From Lepidodermella squamata (Eukaryota; Gastrotricha): DNA of 64,000 nt. The position numbers and the translations under genes were made by a program. The DNA lies in the NCBI GenBank assembly GCA_047495785.1, contig JBLDXI010000028.1, forward strand, positions 1,612,001 to 1,676,000, read 5' to 3'. Shown piece after piece: positions 51,900-60,827 of this stretch. Every line of letters begins with the position of its first letter. Position 1 is the first letter of the stretch. The notes under the pieces were generated by a model that was given only the letters and a program-made list of their open reading frames with translations, was not told where the DNA came from and made no database searches.

Positions 51900-52486
51900 T
51901 GTTTTGTAGCGATGAAAAATACTCAACTGTTTTTCAGCTTAGCATATCAAACGAACCTGTGAATAAACCTGGGAACATGGAGAACAGAAGTCTATGCCCG
52001 GGATGTGTTGAATTGGTAAAAAAAAATTGGCTGAATTTTGTTAGAGCCAAAAAAGTCAGTTCTACAGCACCTAGTCGGCATTTAATACATCAACTTTAAA
52101 ATTGACAGTGGATGCTCGGATAAAAGTACGACAAAAAGTACAACAAATTTCGAAATACCCATGCGGGTTTTGGGGACGGCGACGGGCGATCAGCTCGAGG
52201 CCGTGGGATAAGTCGTCATGCTAAATCAAAAGCGGTTGCCTTGGGGCAAAATCAAAAATTCAACGCTCGGGTAAAACACCTTACTAACCATCAAGGATCA
52301 AGGACATACGCGGTCCCCATCGGAAGTATGCCTTAAGAACCACATGAGAACCACATGACGTGATGCATGACTGATTATACTGATTATACGTGATACCAAA
52401 TGAAGAATTATAAAGGCAAGTGTTATTACAAGGCATTTCATAAAATAAAAGATTTATTAGATTTAAATTTCGCGGCGAATAAAACG
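51900..52486. other. Non-coding interval
   Basis: No gene seen. The spacer between the second and third secreted cysteine-repeat genes has no clear repeat except the tandem ACTGATTATACTGATTATAC near 52368. Confidence 0.45.
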
Positions 52487-53113
52487 TCATTGAAGAAATT
52501 TGCGTCTCCAAAAGCCGCTTTGAATCGGATTCAGCAGTTTCTTAGCATCATCTCCAAGAGCAGCGCAATGAACATTTCCCTGACAAGTTGCCTTCTTTTC
52601 GTTCCAGTCATTGCTGTAGCAAGCCTTTAAAACTGAAAGCGTGAATGCTATCTTTCGTGCACGATCCAACCTCGCATGTGGTCGATTGCTTTCAGCCAAC
52701 ATGTTATCAAAAGATTCGACGGCTAGAGCTAGTTGATCACATTCTGGTTTTATCTTCACTATCGGAGATTGGCCGCTGGTTCTGTACCATTGATTCATCC
52801 TCGTAGTTGTTAGACATTGTTCTATTTTTTCATCGTTTTCGTTTTCGTAACATTTCATCAATTCTTTGGCGTATGCTTTCACCTTCCTGTCACACTCGCC
52901 CAAAATGTTGTCTCGCACTTTCTGAGCCCTGGCCTTTGTCATTTCACCCGAAGAAATGAACTGCGGCAAGAAGCTGTTCAATGCGACCATGACATCGCTA
53001 CAATCTCGCTCTGCTTGTAATAGAAAATAATTGTGACTTTTCATAGGTTGTGCAGCCAATGTATTGCTGGCTCCAACAGCGATGGCGAATGTTAGCAAAA
53101 CAAGCGATTTCAT
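52487..53113 (-). CDS. Secreted cysteine-repeat protein 3 (divergent)
   Basis: Function unknown. ATG 53113 (208 residues) starts a good signal peptide (KSLVLLTFAIAVGASNTLA); an upstream in-frame ATG at 53152 adds 13 polar residues. The same two-repeat plan is present: DCSDVMVALNSFLPQF to ILGEC, tail AYAKELMKC and CLTTTRM, then ECDQLALAVESFDNM to VLKAC. Extra cysteines occur near the end (KATCQGNVHC). Sequence identity to the other two is low, but the cysteine spacing and the L-x-S-F core agree, so I place it in the same family. Confidence 0.75.
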   Translation of the reverse strand: MKSLVLLTFAIAVGASNTLAAQPMKSHNYFLLQAERDCSDVMVALNSFLPQFISSGEMTKARAQKVRDNILGECDRKVKAYAKELMKCYENENDEKIEQCLTTTRMNQWYRTSGQSPIVKIKPECDQLALAVESFDNMLAESNRPHARLDRARKIAFTLSVLKACYSNDWNEKKATCQGNVHCAALGDDAKKLLNPIQSGFWRRKFLQ

Positions 53114-53645
53114 TTTAATATTAAATTCAGCTATAATTACATTGTTGCACAATCGAATGATTTAAACGGTCTTGAAAACAGTGGGGCAGGAAATTCAAGG
53201 GAAGAAATCGAAAACGAATACTTCAATGAAAATGAAAATATTAGGTGGATTCTTAGGACATGTAGAGTCTTTAGTCTTCAAGATTGCATGAGTTGACTTC
53301 GAGACTCGCTTCGCTGAAGATAATTGAGAATTCGGGAAGCTAGACTTTCACTTTACAGCAGAAATGTTTTCCCTAGCGCCAAACGTGTGAAATTACAATA
53401 ACGGTGGTATCCTTCAATGAGCATGAACCGAACCCGGCTGACACATATTATGCTAATTCACGAATGTTTATTCGCGGTCGCAAACGGCGTTCGAACGGTT
53501 GAATAATTTCGGGTCGGGGGAGCGGTAGAACAAACTTGGCAACATCGGGGCGTAGTTCAGCGGAGAAAAAAATTGGGAACATTATTCACGTCATGAAACA
53601 TGCAATGTCGATTTCATAAAAAGTCAGCGCAAGGCATGGAACATT
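53114..53645. other. Non-coding interval
   Basis: Spacer of about 530 bp with no recognisable gene. A CpG-rich patch lies near 53470-53560. Confidence 0.45.
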
Positions 53646-54768
53646 CTAAGGGCGCGGCTTGCATATGTAGTGCCTGCAGCCAACGGTCGACGCGCCTCGT
53701 TTAATAAGCATCTCTGCCATAGCAAACTGCGACCCTCGAATAGCCAACATCAACGGAGTCTCTCTCTGATTATTTCGGTGATTCATATCAGCCCCACGGT
53801 CAAGCAACAGTTTCCCAACAAGAGTATGTCCTTTCCATGCTGCGAAAGATAGCGCCGAGTTGCCATCAATGTCTTCTGAATCGATGCGAGCTCCTCGGTT
53901 TAGAAGGAGCTCAACCAAGTCGCGATGCCCTGAACTTGCTGCTAAAAGGAGAGCTGTCTGGCTTCGCACATTGGGATCATCAACAGGGGCTCCTCGATTC
54001 AGCATAAGTTCAACGAATTGATAATGGCCACCGCCAGCTGCCCTTACGATTGGCGGACTAGCCCAGTGGCTGTCATAGTTGGAAACTTCGGCACCTCTGT
54101 CGAGCAGGATTTTAGCGATTTCGTAGCGGGCTGAGCTGTTGCCGTAACAGGAAGACACTCGAGCCAGAAAAGTCGCATTCAAAACAGTAAAATCAATGGG
54201 ACCATCGTCTTCACAATCATTGATAGACCGTGGATCTCTCCATTCCGCATCGAACGTGCCATTCGTGGCAGAATCAATAGCTGCAATGAGCTCTTTAGTA
54301 GAGGCGAGATCAACATTCCCGATGGCGTCACTTAGCTCAAGGTAGAGAAGGTTCAATTCCTATTTAATGCTCAAAATTGGACGAATTTTCAACATAATTT
54401 TATAAAATTACTTGATCCATGTTATCTGACGGGGCGACGCAATCTCCAGCCGCGGACCATCGACCATTAGTCAAACAATCCGTCTTGTTTGGTCCATAGG
54501 CAATGACGCCATCTGAACATTTGATAAACCAAGTAAGGTTCCACAAAGCTTCTTCTTCGGGTAATTCATAAATCCCATTTTCTAAAAAAGGTGGATCCCC
54601 ACAATCTATAACACGGCAGTATGCGAGTTTCAAAATAAATCAGAAAAGAACGGCCTCACTTTTCGGAATCAGCCCAGATTGCAGAGATCCATAGGCAAAA
54701 TCTGGAAACGTGGCTATTGTTGCTACGATGCATAACGCCAACAACATTGCTTGCTTATTTTTCATCAT
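53646..54768 (-). CDS. Predicted secreted Sushi-ankyrin fusion protein, three exons
   Basis: Exons 54768-54660, 54605-54412 and 54359-53646, with GT-AG introns of 54 and 52 nt; joined in frame they give 338 residues. Residues 1-27 form a signal peptide (MLLALCIVATIATFPDFAYG). A Sushi/CCP domain follows (about 37-95) with its four cysteines in NCGDPPFLENG, IKCSDGV, DCLTNGRW and GDC. Intron 2 falls right after SDNMDQ, and from about residue 162 four to five ankyrin repeats follow (EIAKILLDRGAEV, HYQFVELMLNRGAPV, HRDLVELLLNRGARI, TLVGKLLLDRGADM, AMAEMLIKRGAS). No membrane segment separates the two parts. Ankyrin repeats are usually intracellular, so a secreted Sushi-ankyrin chain is odd. If exon 3 is a separate gene, it has no ATG at its start. 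Confidence 0.72.
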
Positions 54769-54800
54769 TCTTAGTTATGACACGTTACGTACAGCTTTAT

Positions 54801-56006
54801 TCATTCCGACTCAATAAACTTGGAAACAGAAAAAGCGTAAATATTTAAAATGAGTAAGCATAGAAGACAGGCAAAAAATGCAGGGATGTCAAATAGCCGA
54901 GCTCTTCTCATTCTGAAGGTCTTTCTGAAGTAAACGTTTGAAAAAGCTATTTTTCCCGCCATCCAACGATTTTCGTTCGTTACACCACACATTACTAAGG
55001 TGTAAACAGTACAGAACCAGGAAATTAAAGCGCAAACATCGCAGTAGTTTGTCAAAAATATTCGAGTGGGTTTAGGTGGTACCTTGCTGTCAATTTGAGA
55101 CTGCATAAAGGTCACCGCTAGCAGAATTGTAACGGTAAAAACTGGCCGATCCGGATACTCGGGCGACATGAGCATAGAGAATAATTCCAGGGTGGCCAGG
55201 AACAAAGTTGGGAGCATCAGATTATAGATGAAGTAATCGGGCCTTCGATGGAACGTGAAACTGAATATCGCGACACTTCGATTTCCTTCCATATCCATAA
55301 CGCCTAGCCTAGAGCTGCTTCTAACAAAAGACCACCCTTGACCATCCCTCACGAAATCTGGTTGAATATGAAGCACCGTGTTATTGAAACGAGCCCCCAT
55401 GTAAGTCTCCTGTAGCATTAAGATGACAGAACATTCTTGTTGGTCGAATGGGAAGTTTCTCAGATTCAATGCGCAGGATGAAGAAAAGATACCATAACGC
55501 TGCCAAACAAACGTTAAACTGTAGTTTCGCGTCATTTTGCAGTACATCCGGCTTGCAAAACCATCCATCATTCCATAGTTTGTAACCGTATTTTTGTGAT
55601 TTACCTTGGGTCTCCAAACCGAACTTTCATCGACGTAGAATATATACTGAGGGCCGGGCCAAAAGAAATTGGAGCATGGTACGTCCCAGTTAGTCCTCAA
55701 TGATCCGGAGACAGTCCACGTCTCCTGAACTTCGTCGATTTCATAAAAAGTCTCGAGATTCATGAGGGCTGTAACATTGGTGAGTCTGCATGTTGGCGGC
55801 CCCACTCCGAAATCGAACATGTTATCGATGCAGTTCGGAACATAGCATTGTGGCATCACGTGGCTGCAGTTTGTCAACAACTCTGCGAGCCTACTGTGAC
55901 CTGGAAGATCATTTTGCTGTGCTTGGATATTAATGAAATGCCATTGTGGCAGCAGGAGGAATGCTGCAGCCAATGCTAGGGGTGAATTGTAAACAACAAA
56001 AACCAT
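54801..56006 (-). CDS. Cys-loop receptor (pLGIC) subunit, group E (outlier)
   Basis: A 401-residue single-exon subunit. The leader is long (to about residue 30, LALAAAFLLLPQWHFINIQA), then LAELLTNCSHVMPQCYVPNC, with an added cysteine. The E mark is IDNMFDFGVGPPTCRLTN. The W-x-P motif is WRPKVNHKN and the Cys-loop C178-C192 (CALNLRNFPFDQQEC). Loop C region is EGNRSVAIF and pre-M1 HRRPDYFIYNLMLP. M2 is DRPVFTVTILLAVTFMQSQ. The M3-M4 loop is about 35 residues and basic. AATAAA overlaps the stop codon, and the start codon of the Sushi-ankyrin gene is only 32 bp further on the same strand. It lies apart from the main cluster, beyond the secreted-protein genes. Confidence 0.93.
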   Translation of the reverse strand: MVFVVYNSPLALAAAFLLLPQWHFINIQAQQNDLPGHSRLAELLTNCSHVMPQCYVPNCIDNMFDFGVGPPTCRLTNVTALMNLETFYEIDEVQETWTVSGSLRTNWDVPCSNFFWPGPQYIFYVDESSVWRPKVNHKNTVTNYGMMDGFASRMYCKMTRNYSLTFVWQRYGIFSSSCALNLRNFPFDQQECSVILMLQETYMGARFNNTVLHIQPDFVRDGQGWSFVRSSSRLGVMDMEGNRSVAIFSFTFHRRPDYFIYNLMLPTLFLATLELFSMLMSPEYPDRPVFTVTILLAVTFMQSQIDSKVPPKPTRIFLTNYCDVCALISWFCTVYTLVMCGVTNENRWMAGKIAFSNVYFRKTFRMRRARLFDIPAFFACLLCLLILNIYAFSVSKFIESE

Positions 56007-57675
56007 CTCAATGTCGATCTTCGAAACTTAAGAAATGTAAGACAGCTCAGTTTCAGAGATTCCCGTTGGAAGCAGCCCAATCAGTTGCGCAAACAAGTCG
56101 TTATGCATACGGCTTTGTTGCATCTGAGAGTAGTCATCCGCGGCACGGGAAGCAAATAACACTGCAGCTGTGACGTTATGAGGAACCATCATTTGTTGAT
56201 AGCTCGGAGTTTACGGAAAGATACATGCCATTGGTCTCAAAGCGCTCGATTTCTAAACTTCAGAAATGCTTGAACTTGCGATTTTTCGAAGTTTTTAAGA
56301 ATATCAGCATGCATTTATTCTCTATTCTTCAGGGCGGGCCTACACGATAGAATACGTGGGGTTTCGGAGACTGTGCGCAATACACGTTTATTGACTTTTC
56401 CTCTCGCTTTCTTTCTACATTTTCATTGTAAATGCTGATGTAGGTATTTTAAATTCGAAAAGCAGATGTTGAAATAAAGACAATAATGTTTTATATGTTA
56501 TATTATATTATATATGGGCATGTATCTAAAGGCTATTTTTATCACTGCCCTTTTCAAGCAGGTGTTCTTGGTTGGAGCGCGAATTCCTAAGCTCTACACG
56601 TATTTACCATATACTTAGTAAAAAACACATTGCCATCCGTAATTACTTATTCATATTAAGGCACGGTACTTTTATGATGTGAAGGGTATTTAGCAAAGAG
56701 GGCTTATTCATACGCCTGGGGATAAGGTGTAAATTGGTGTAACGTGTAACTTGATAGCAGATAGCCTCCGAGTTGAATAGAAAGCCTTATCACTACTCGG
56801 AGCAGAGCGTGACAGTTGAGCATGCCACAGCGTTTGGCGTATTGCGCCCACGATTATCGGCCTACTTTCTCTTAAGATCTCGATCCAGCAAATCTCGATC
56901 GGATCCATGCAGCAAAGCATCGGGTGGAAATATATAGCAAAACTACGACGGCTCTTATGATGTTAGGGAGATAGGGTTTTAAAACTCTATGGCTTGAAAT
57001 TCCCTACAATCCGGTCTTAACAGCAATCTCGAGGAGAAAATACCCGGAAACTTTACTCTAGGCCAAATGGGTGAGCGAGTATCAGTCGGTACTAGCCAGT
57101 CACGGGAGCGATTTCAGTGGATAAATTAGCATCCTCGAGGTGGGGGGGGGGGGGGGGGGGCAGTACATGTGAGTGTTCTCAACCCTGAATTTAATCAACC
57201 AAAGACCAAAGGCTCCCGTGTGGAGTTTTCGGGTTTTACTTCTAGAGGAACAAATAAAGTTCAGAAGTGCGAAGCTTGTACGCAAATGTTGGGAATTTTC
57301 AATTGTTCCCTTCTTTCAACTTCGAGTAGCGATGGCTCGGTGACGCTGGGGAAAATCGGCTCATGGGATTTTTTGAGCTTACTCTTAAGGATTCGGACTG
57401 TTGATGATCAAAATATGAGTCCGGCGAACTCCCCCGGTATCTCGAGTGAAGAATGTAGCGGTTGATGATATTCAGATTTTGATCGGGGCGGAGTAGCTTT
57501 GCTTCCCCACAGTACCTTGTGGTAGCGTCGAAGTCGAGCTTGTCACTGAATGAGCAACCTGAATGAGCTTATTGTCAAAGGGGTTGCCTAACAGTTCAAT
57601 AACTTATTATGCAGAGGTGTATTATTCATGTTTCACTCGGAAGTTTAATTAGTGAAATTAAGAAAATGCAGACAA
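56007..57675. other. Non-coding interval with a 19-G tract
   Basis: No gene. A run of 19 G lies at 57142-57160. About 57470-57675 (GGTTGATG ... CAACCTGAATGAGC ... CAGTTCAATAACTTA) recurs at about 62465-62695; this is the shared upstream DNA of the PAN-domain gene copies. Confidence 0.5.
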
Positions 57676-57697
57676 TAGCTCATCGATTTTTCTAATG
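57676..57697 (+). promoter_or_regulatory. Conserved far-upstream motif of PAN-domain gene copy 1
   Basis: ATAGCTCATCGATTTTTCTA lies 291 bp before the start codon. The same 20-mer occurs at 59881 (308 bp before copy 2) and at 62694, upstream of copy 3. It contains an ATCGAT core. Regulatory role inferred. Confidence 0.45.
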
Positions 57698-57870
57698 CGT
57701 GCAAAAGCAGCTGAGATCATTGAAAAGACAATTCCTTATTTTTCATTGGGATGATTGTTTGCTATGAAACACCGGGAAAAGAATATTAAGATATTATGTA
57801 AACTTAACAAAGTGCACTAAAGTGAAAACACCTGCTAGAGAATTCCATCGATAAAAATAGCTTCTTTGCC

Positions 57871-57877
57871 TATAAAA
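57871..57877 (+). promoter_or_regulatory. TATA box of PAN-domain gene copy 1
   Basis: CCTATAAAACCAAGC lies 96 bp before the ATG. Copy 2 has CCTATATAACCAAGC at the same place (60094-60100), and copy 3 has the weaker CCTAAAAAACCAAAC (about 63843). The shared context, AACCAA.C.ATTTTCGCGA, is kept in all three. Confidence 0.65.
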
Positions 57878-57966
57878 CCAAGCGATTTTCGCGAATTTTC
57901 ATCATTCAGCCATTTTCCTGAAATTCTCATCTTCATTTTCGATCTAATTCTATCTCTTCTATTACC

Positions 57967-58616
57967 ATGAAAATGTTCTCCAAGTTGGCTCTTGTTGCTG
58001 CTATCGTCGCGTCAGTCAGTAAGTCGAGGACTAAAAGCGATGATTACCACTCACAGATGTTTTCATGGTAGGCGCCATCAATGACTATGACGCTGTCACC
58101 TACGGGTGCGCAACAATCTACAACACAACAACGGCCAATGATCTCGCTAGTTGCAATAATCTTTGCACCTTCGAAGGCACGAAGTGCCAGGGCGCTGCCT
58201 ACTTAGCTTCAACCATAAAACTTGCCGCTTGAACTCTCGCTGCACACCAACTACAGTTACTATCGGTGTCTGGGCAGTGAACAAAAAGAACGCAGGTAAT
58301 GAAATTCTAACTGTATCAGTAGTATCAGCTCTCGAGTTGAGTGCAGAAGTACTGATGATTTGATTTACGAGTTTTGACCCTTTATTTAATTATTGCAGTT
58401 TTGGGCAAGTATAACCGAGTCACCTACTCCTGCAATAAGGTCTACAACAAGGTCAATTCGTTGAAGACATACGCCGACTGCGCCGCTGCCTGCTCGGCTG
58501 ATACCAAGTGCGCCGCCTTCGCATTTTCCACGACAATCGGTACATGCAACCTGAACTCAGCCTGTCCCAACTCAACCAATGTCCCACCAAATGACTACGT
58601 TGTTTTCAAGCTGTAA
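57967..58616 (+). pseudogene. PAN/Apple-like two-domain secreted protein, copy 1, with frameshift
   Basis: Exons by comparison with copy 2: 57967-58018, 58072-58295 and 58399-58616, introns of 53 and 103 nt. Exon 1 codes a signal peptide (MKMFSKLALVAAIVASV). Exon 2 codes domain 1 (YDAVTYGCATIYNT, CNNLCTFEGTKCQGAAY) but near 58215 there are two extra bases (ACCATAAAACT against ACCAAAACC in copy 2), after which the correct frame continues RLNSRCTPT to the splice site. Exon 3 codes domain 2 (YSCNKVYNKV, YADCAAACSADTKCAAFAF, CNLNSACPN) intact. The single shift makes it a probable pseudogene, or a sequencing error, since splice sites and the other two exons are sound. Confidence 0.75.
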
Positions 58617-59880
58617 ATTCGCTTTTGCTTTTCCTGGTTCGCCAGGAATTTGCGATTGTGGAGAAGAGAAAGAGTATTGTCCACGTGTCGACTGGAAGCT
58701 ACATGAAAATTTCATGGTCAAATAAATAATCTGCATAGATTATACCATAAAATGATTTATGAGAGCTAATTTGGGTGTGAAATTGCTCGGTATTGCGATG
58801 GCTGTTATAAGACCAAGTGGACATTTGACATTTGACCGTTAACAAGTGAAAAATGGGGTTTGGCGAAATATTTGAAATCGTGAGAATTTGCAGCCGCTCT
58901 GAGAATTCGATAGAATCAAGGCATATAGAACAGAAGTACGGTGCTATTCTCGATGCCAGTTTGTGAAAGCAATGCCGGCTTCGTATGATTGAGGTTAAAA
59001 AACGATGCAGAAATAGTGTTCCCACCTGGTTGGTTACTTTTTGCTGCAATGGAAAATGTGTTTCCGCCCGGAGTATTGCCCGGTGATTCGCTCTTTAGCA
59101 ATAAGTAAATAGCGTGAGCTAAATGTCGCCTCGCCATGTGTTATGATGTTCAGTTTTTATGAGAAGCGGAGGAATAGGTACTAGAATGGCTGAAATCAAC
59201 AAACGGAAACCAGTTAGTTGAAGGCACAGGAGCTGAAAGTTATGCGCGAGCAAAAAATAGTTTGACACCCCCCTTACAGTGAAAATCCTACTTCCTTCAC
59301 TGGTCTCTGCTCTTGGAGTTCGTGATGCTGTCGACTTTGCCAACCGAGATATGTCTGCTCTCTTATTTTAGCACAATATGATTATGCTCGGGAGGCTCAG
59401 TTGAGTCGTTGAAACATTGTTTATATCGCTGAGGACTGGGCTTAAATATAGGAGACTGGGCTCAGTGGGGGCTGGAACAAGGCCTTCTGAGACCAGGCCT
59501 TCGTGCAGTATCATATGGATCGCTCACGTTGGACAAGCAAGCGATCGATGAAGTATGAAATAGTGATCCATGGCGCAATTCATGTGGCCGATACGCGATC
59601 TGTCAATTTCACCACGGTATAGCGCTCCCTGCCGTGCATGTCCAGCCTGGGTGTTTCACTAGCTCAGCATGTTGTGTTCGTTCGTAAACGATAGAAATCA
59701 AGAAAAATCCTCAGCATGTCGTACCACTCAGTACCCAGCAAGAGAGTGTTTCCTGTTACCACATTGTAAAACAGATTGCTAAACTTAGCTTTCACTTATT
59801 ATCGAGTTTTTATTTTATGCACATGATTCCAAGTCAACTCGTAAAATTAAACTATAACGAAATGGCTAAGAGCGCATAAA
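58617..59880. other. Non-coding interval between PAN-domain copies 1 and 2
   Basis: No gene could be supported. From about 59760 the sequence resembles the upstream DNA of the other PAN copies (CATTGTAAAACAGATTGCTA). Confidence 0.45.
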
Positions 59881-60093
59881 ATAGCTCATCGATTTTTCTA
59901 ATTCGAGCATAAACAGCTGAAAAAATTCCAAAAATACGCTATCTATCTCATTATTGCAGTAGTAAGCAGTATGGACCATTCTTTCATAAGGAACTGAACC
60001 TGGGAGACGATCATAGCTTAGGAATTTGCACTCGAGTAAAAAACACCTGCTTGAAAATGGCATCGTTAAAAATAACTTATCGATTATATCCGC

Positions 60094-60100
60094 CTATATA
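60094..60100 (+). promoter_or_regulatory. TATA box of PAN-domain gene copy 2
   Basis: CCTATATAACCAAGCC, 95 bp before the ATG at 60189, in the same context as copy 1. The far-upstream 20-mer ATAGCTCATCGATTTTTCTA is at 59881. Confidence 0.65.
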
Positions 60101-60188
60101 ACCAAGCCATTTTCGCGAATTCATTTCATTCGTTCATTTTCTTGAATTCTCAACTTTCTTTTCCTCAATACTTTCTTTCGCCGCGAAA

Positions 60189-60827
60189 ATGCTCTCCAAG
60201 TTGGCTCTTTTTGCAGCTATCGTTGCGTCAGCCAGTAAGTCGTTGTCGAAATTTGTTTTCTTGTATAATTGCCCTAAAATATGTTTTCATTGAAGGCGCC
60301 ATCAATGACTACGACGTTGTCTCATACGGGTGCGGAACAGTCTACAACAAAACTGATGCTAGTGATCTGGCCGCCTGTAACAAAATTTGTACCTTCCAGG
60401 GTACGAAATGCCAGGGCACCGCTTACAACCCTTCAACCAAAACCTGCAATTTGAACTCTGCCTGCGCACCAACTACGATCACTCCTCCATCTGGCTGGAC
60501 GGTGAACAAAAAGAACGCAGGTAATGGAAGGTTGAAACTAAATAATAAGATATAAGTAGTTTAGTCAGCGCTTAGACATGATACAATTTTCTTTTTCTTT
60601 TATTTGCAGTTTTGGGCAAGTATAGCCTTGTTTCTTACCCTTGTAAGAGCGTCTACAAAACGGTGTCGGCCTTGAAGACCTACGCCGACTGCGCTGCTGC
60701 CTGCTCGGCTGACACCAAGTGCGTCGCAATCGCATTTTCACCATCGGCAGCTACCTGCAATCTCAACTCAGCCTGCCCGAGTTCCAGCGATGTCATACCA
60801 AGTGGCTATGCCGTATTCAAGCTGTAA
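60189..60827 (+). CDS. PAN/Apple-like two-domain secreted protein, copy 2 (intact)
   Basis: Exons 60189-60234, 60296-60520 and 60610-60827, GT-AG introns of 61 and 89 nt, both phase 1; the joined frame gives 162 residues. Exon 1 is the signal peptide (MLSKLALFAAIVASA). Exons 2 and 3 each code one domain of about 72 residues with the same plan: Y-x-C-x3-Y, then C-x3-C, T-K-C, and C-N-L-N-S-A-C at the end (YGCGTVYN ... CNKICTFQGTKC ... CNLNSACAP; YPCKSVYK ... CAAACSADTKC ... CNLNSACPS). One domain per exon with equal phases shows an internal exon duplication. The pattern fits PAN/Apple folds, which bind proteins or sugars outside the cell. The ligand is unknown. Confidence 0.85.
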
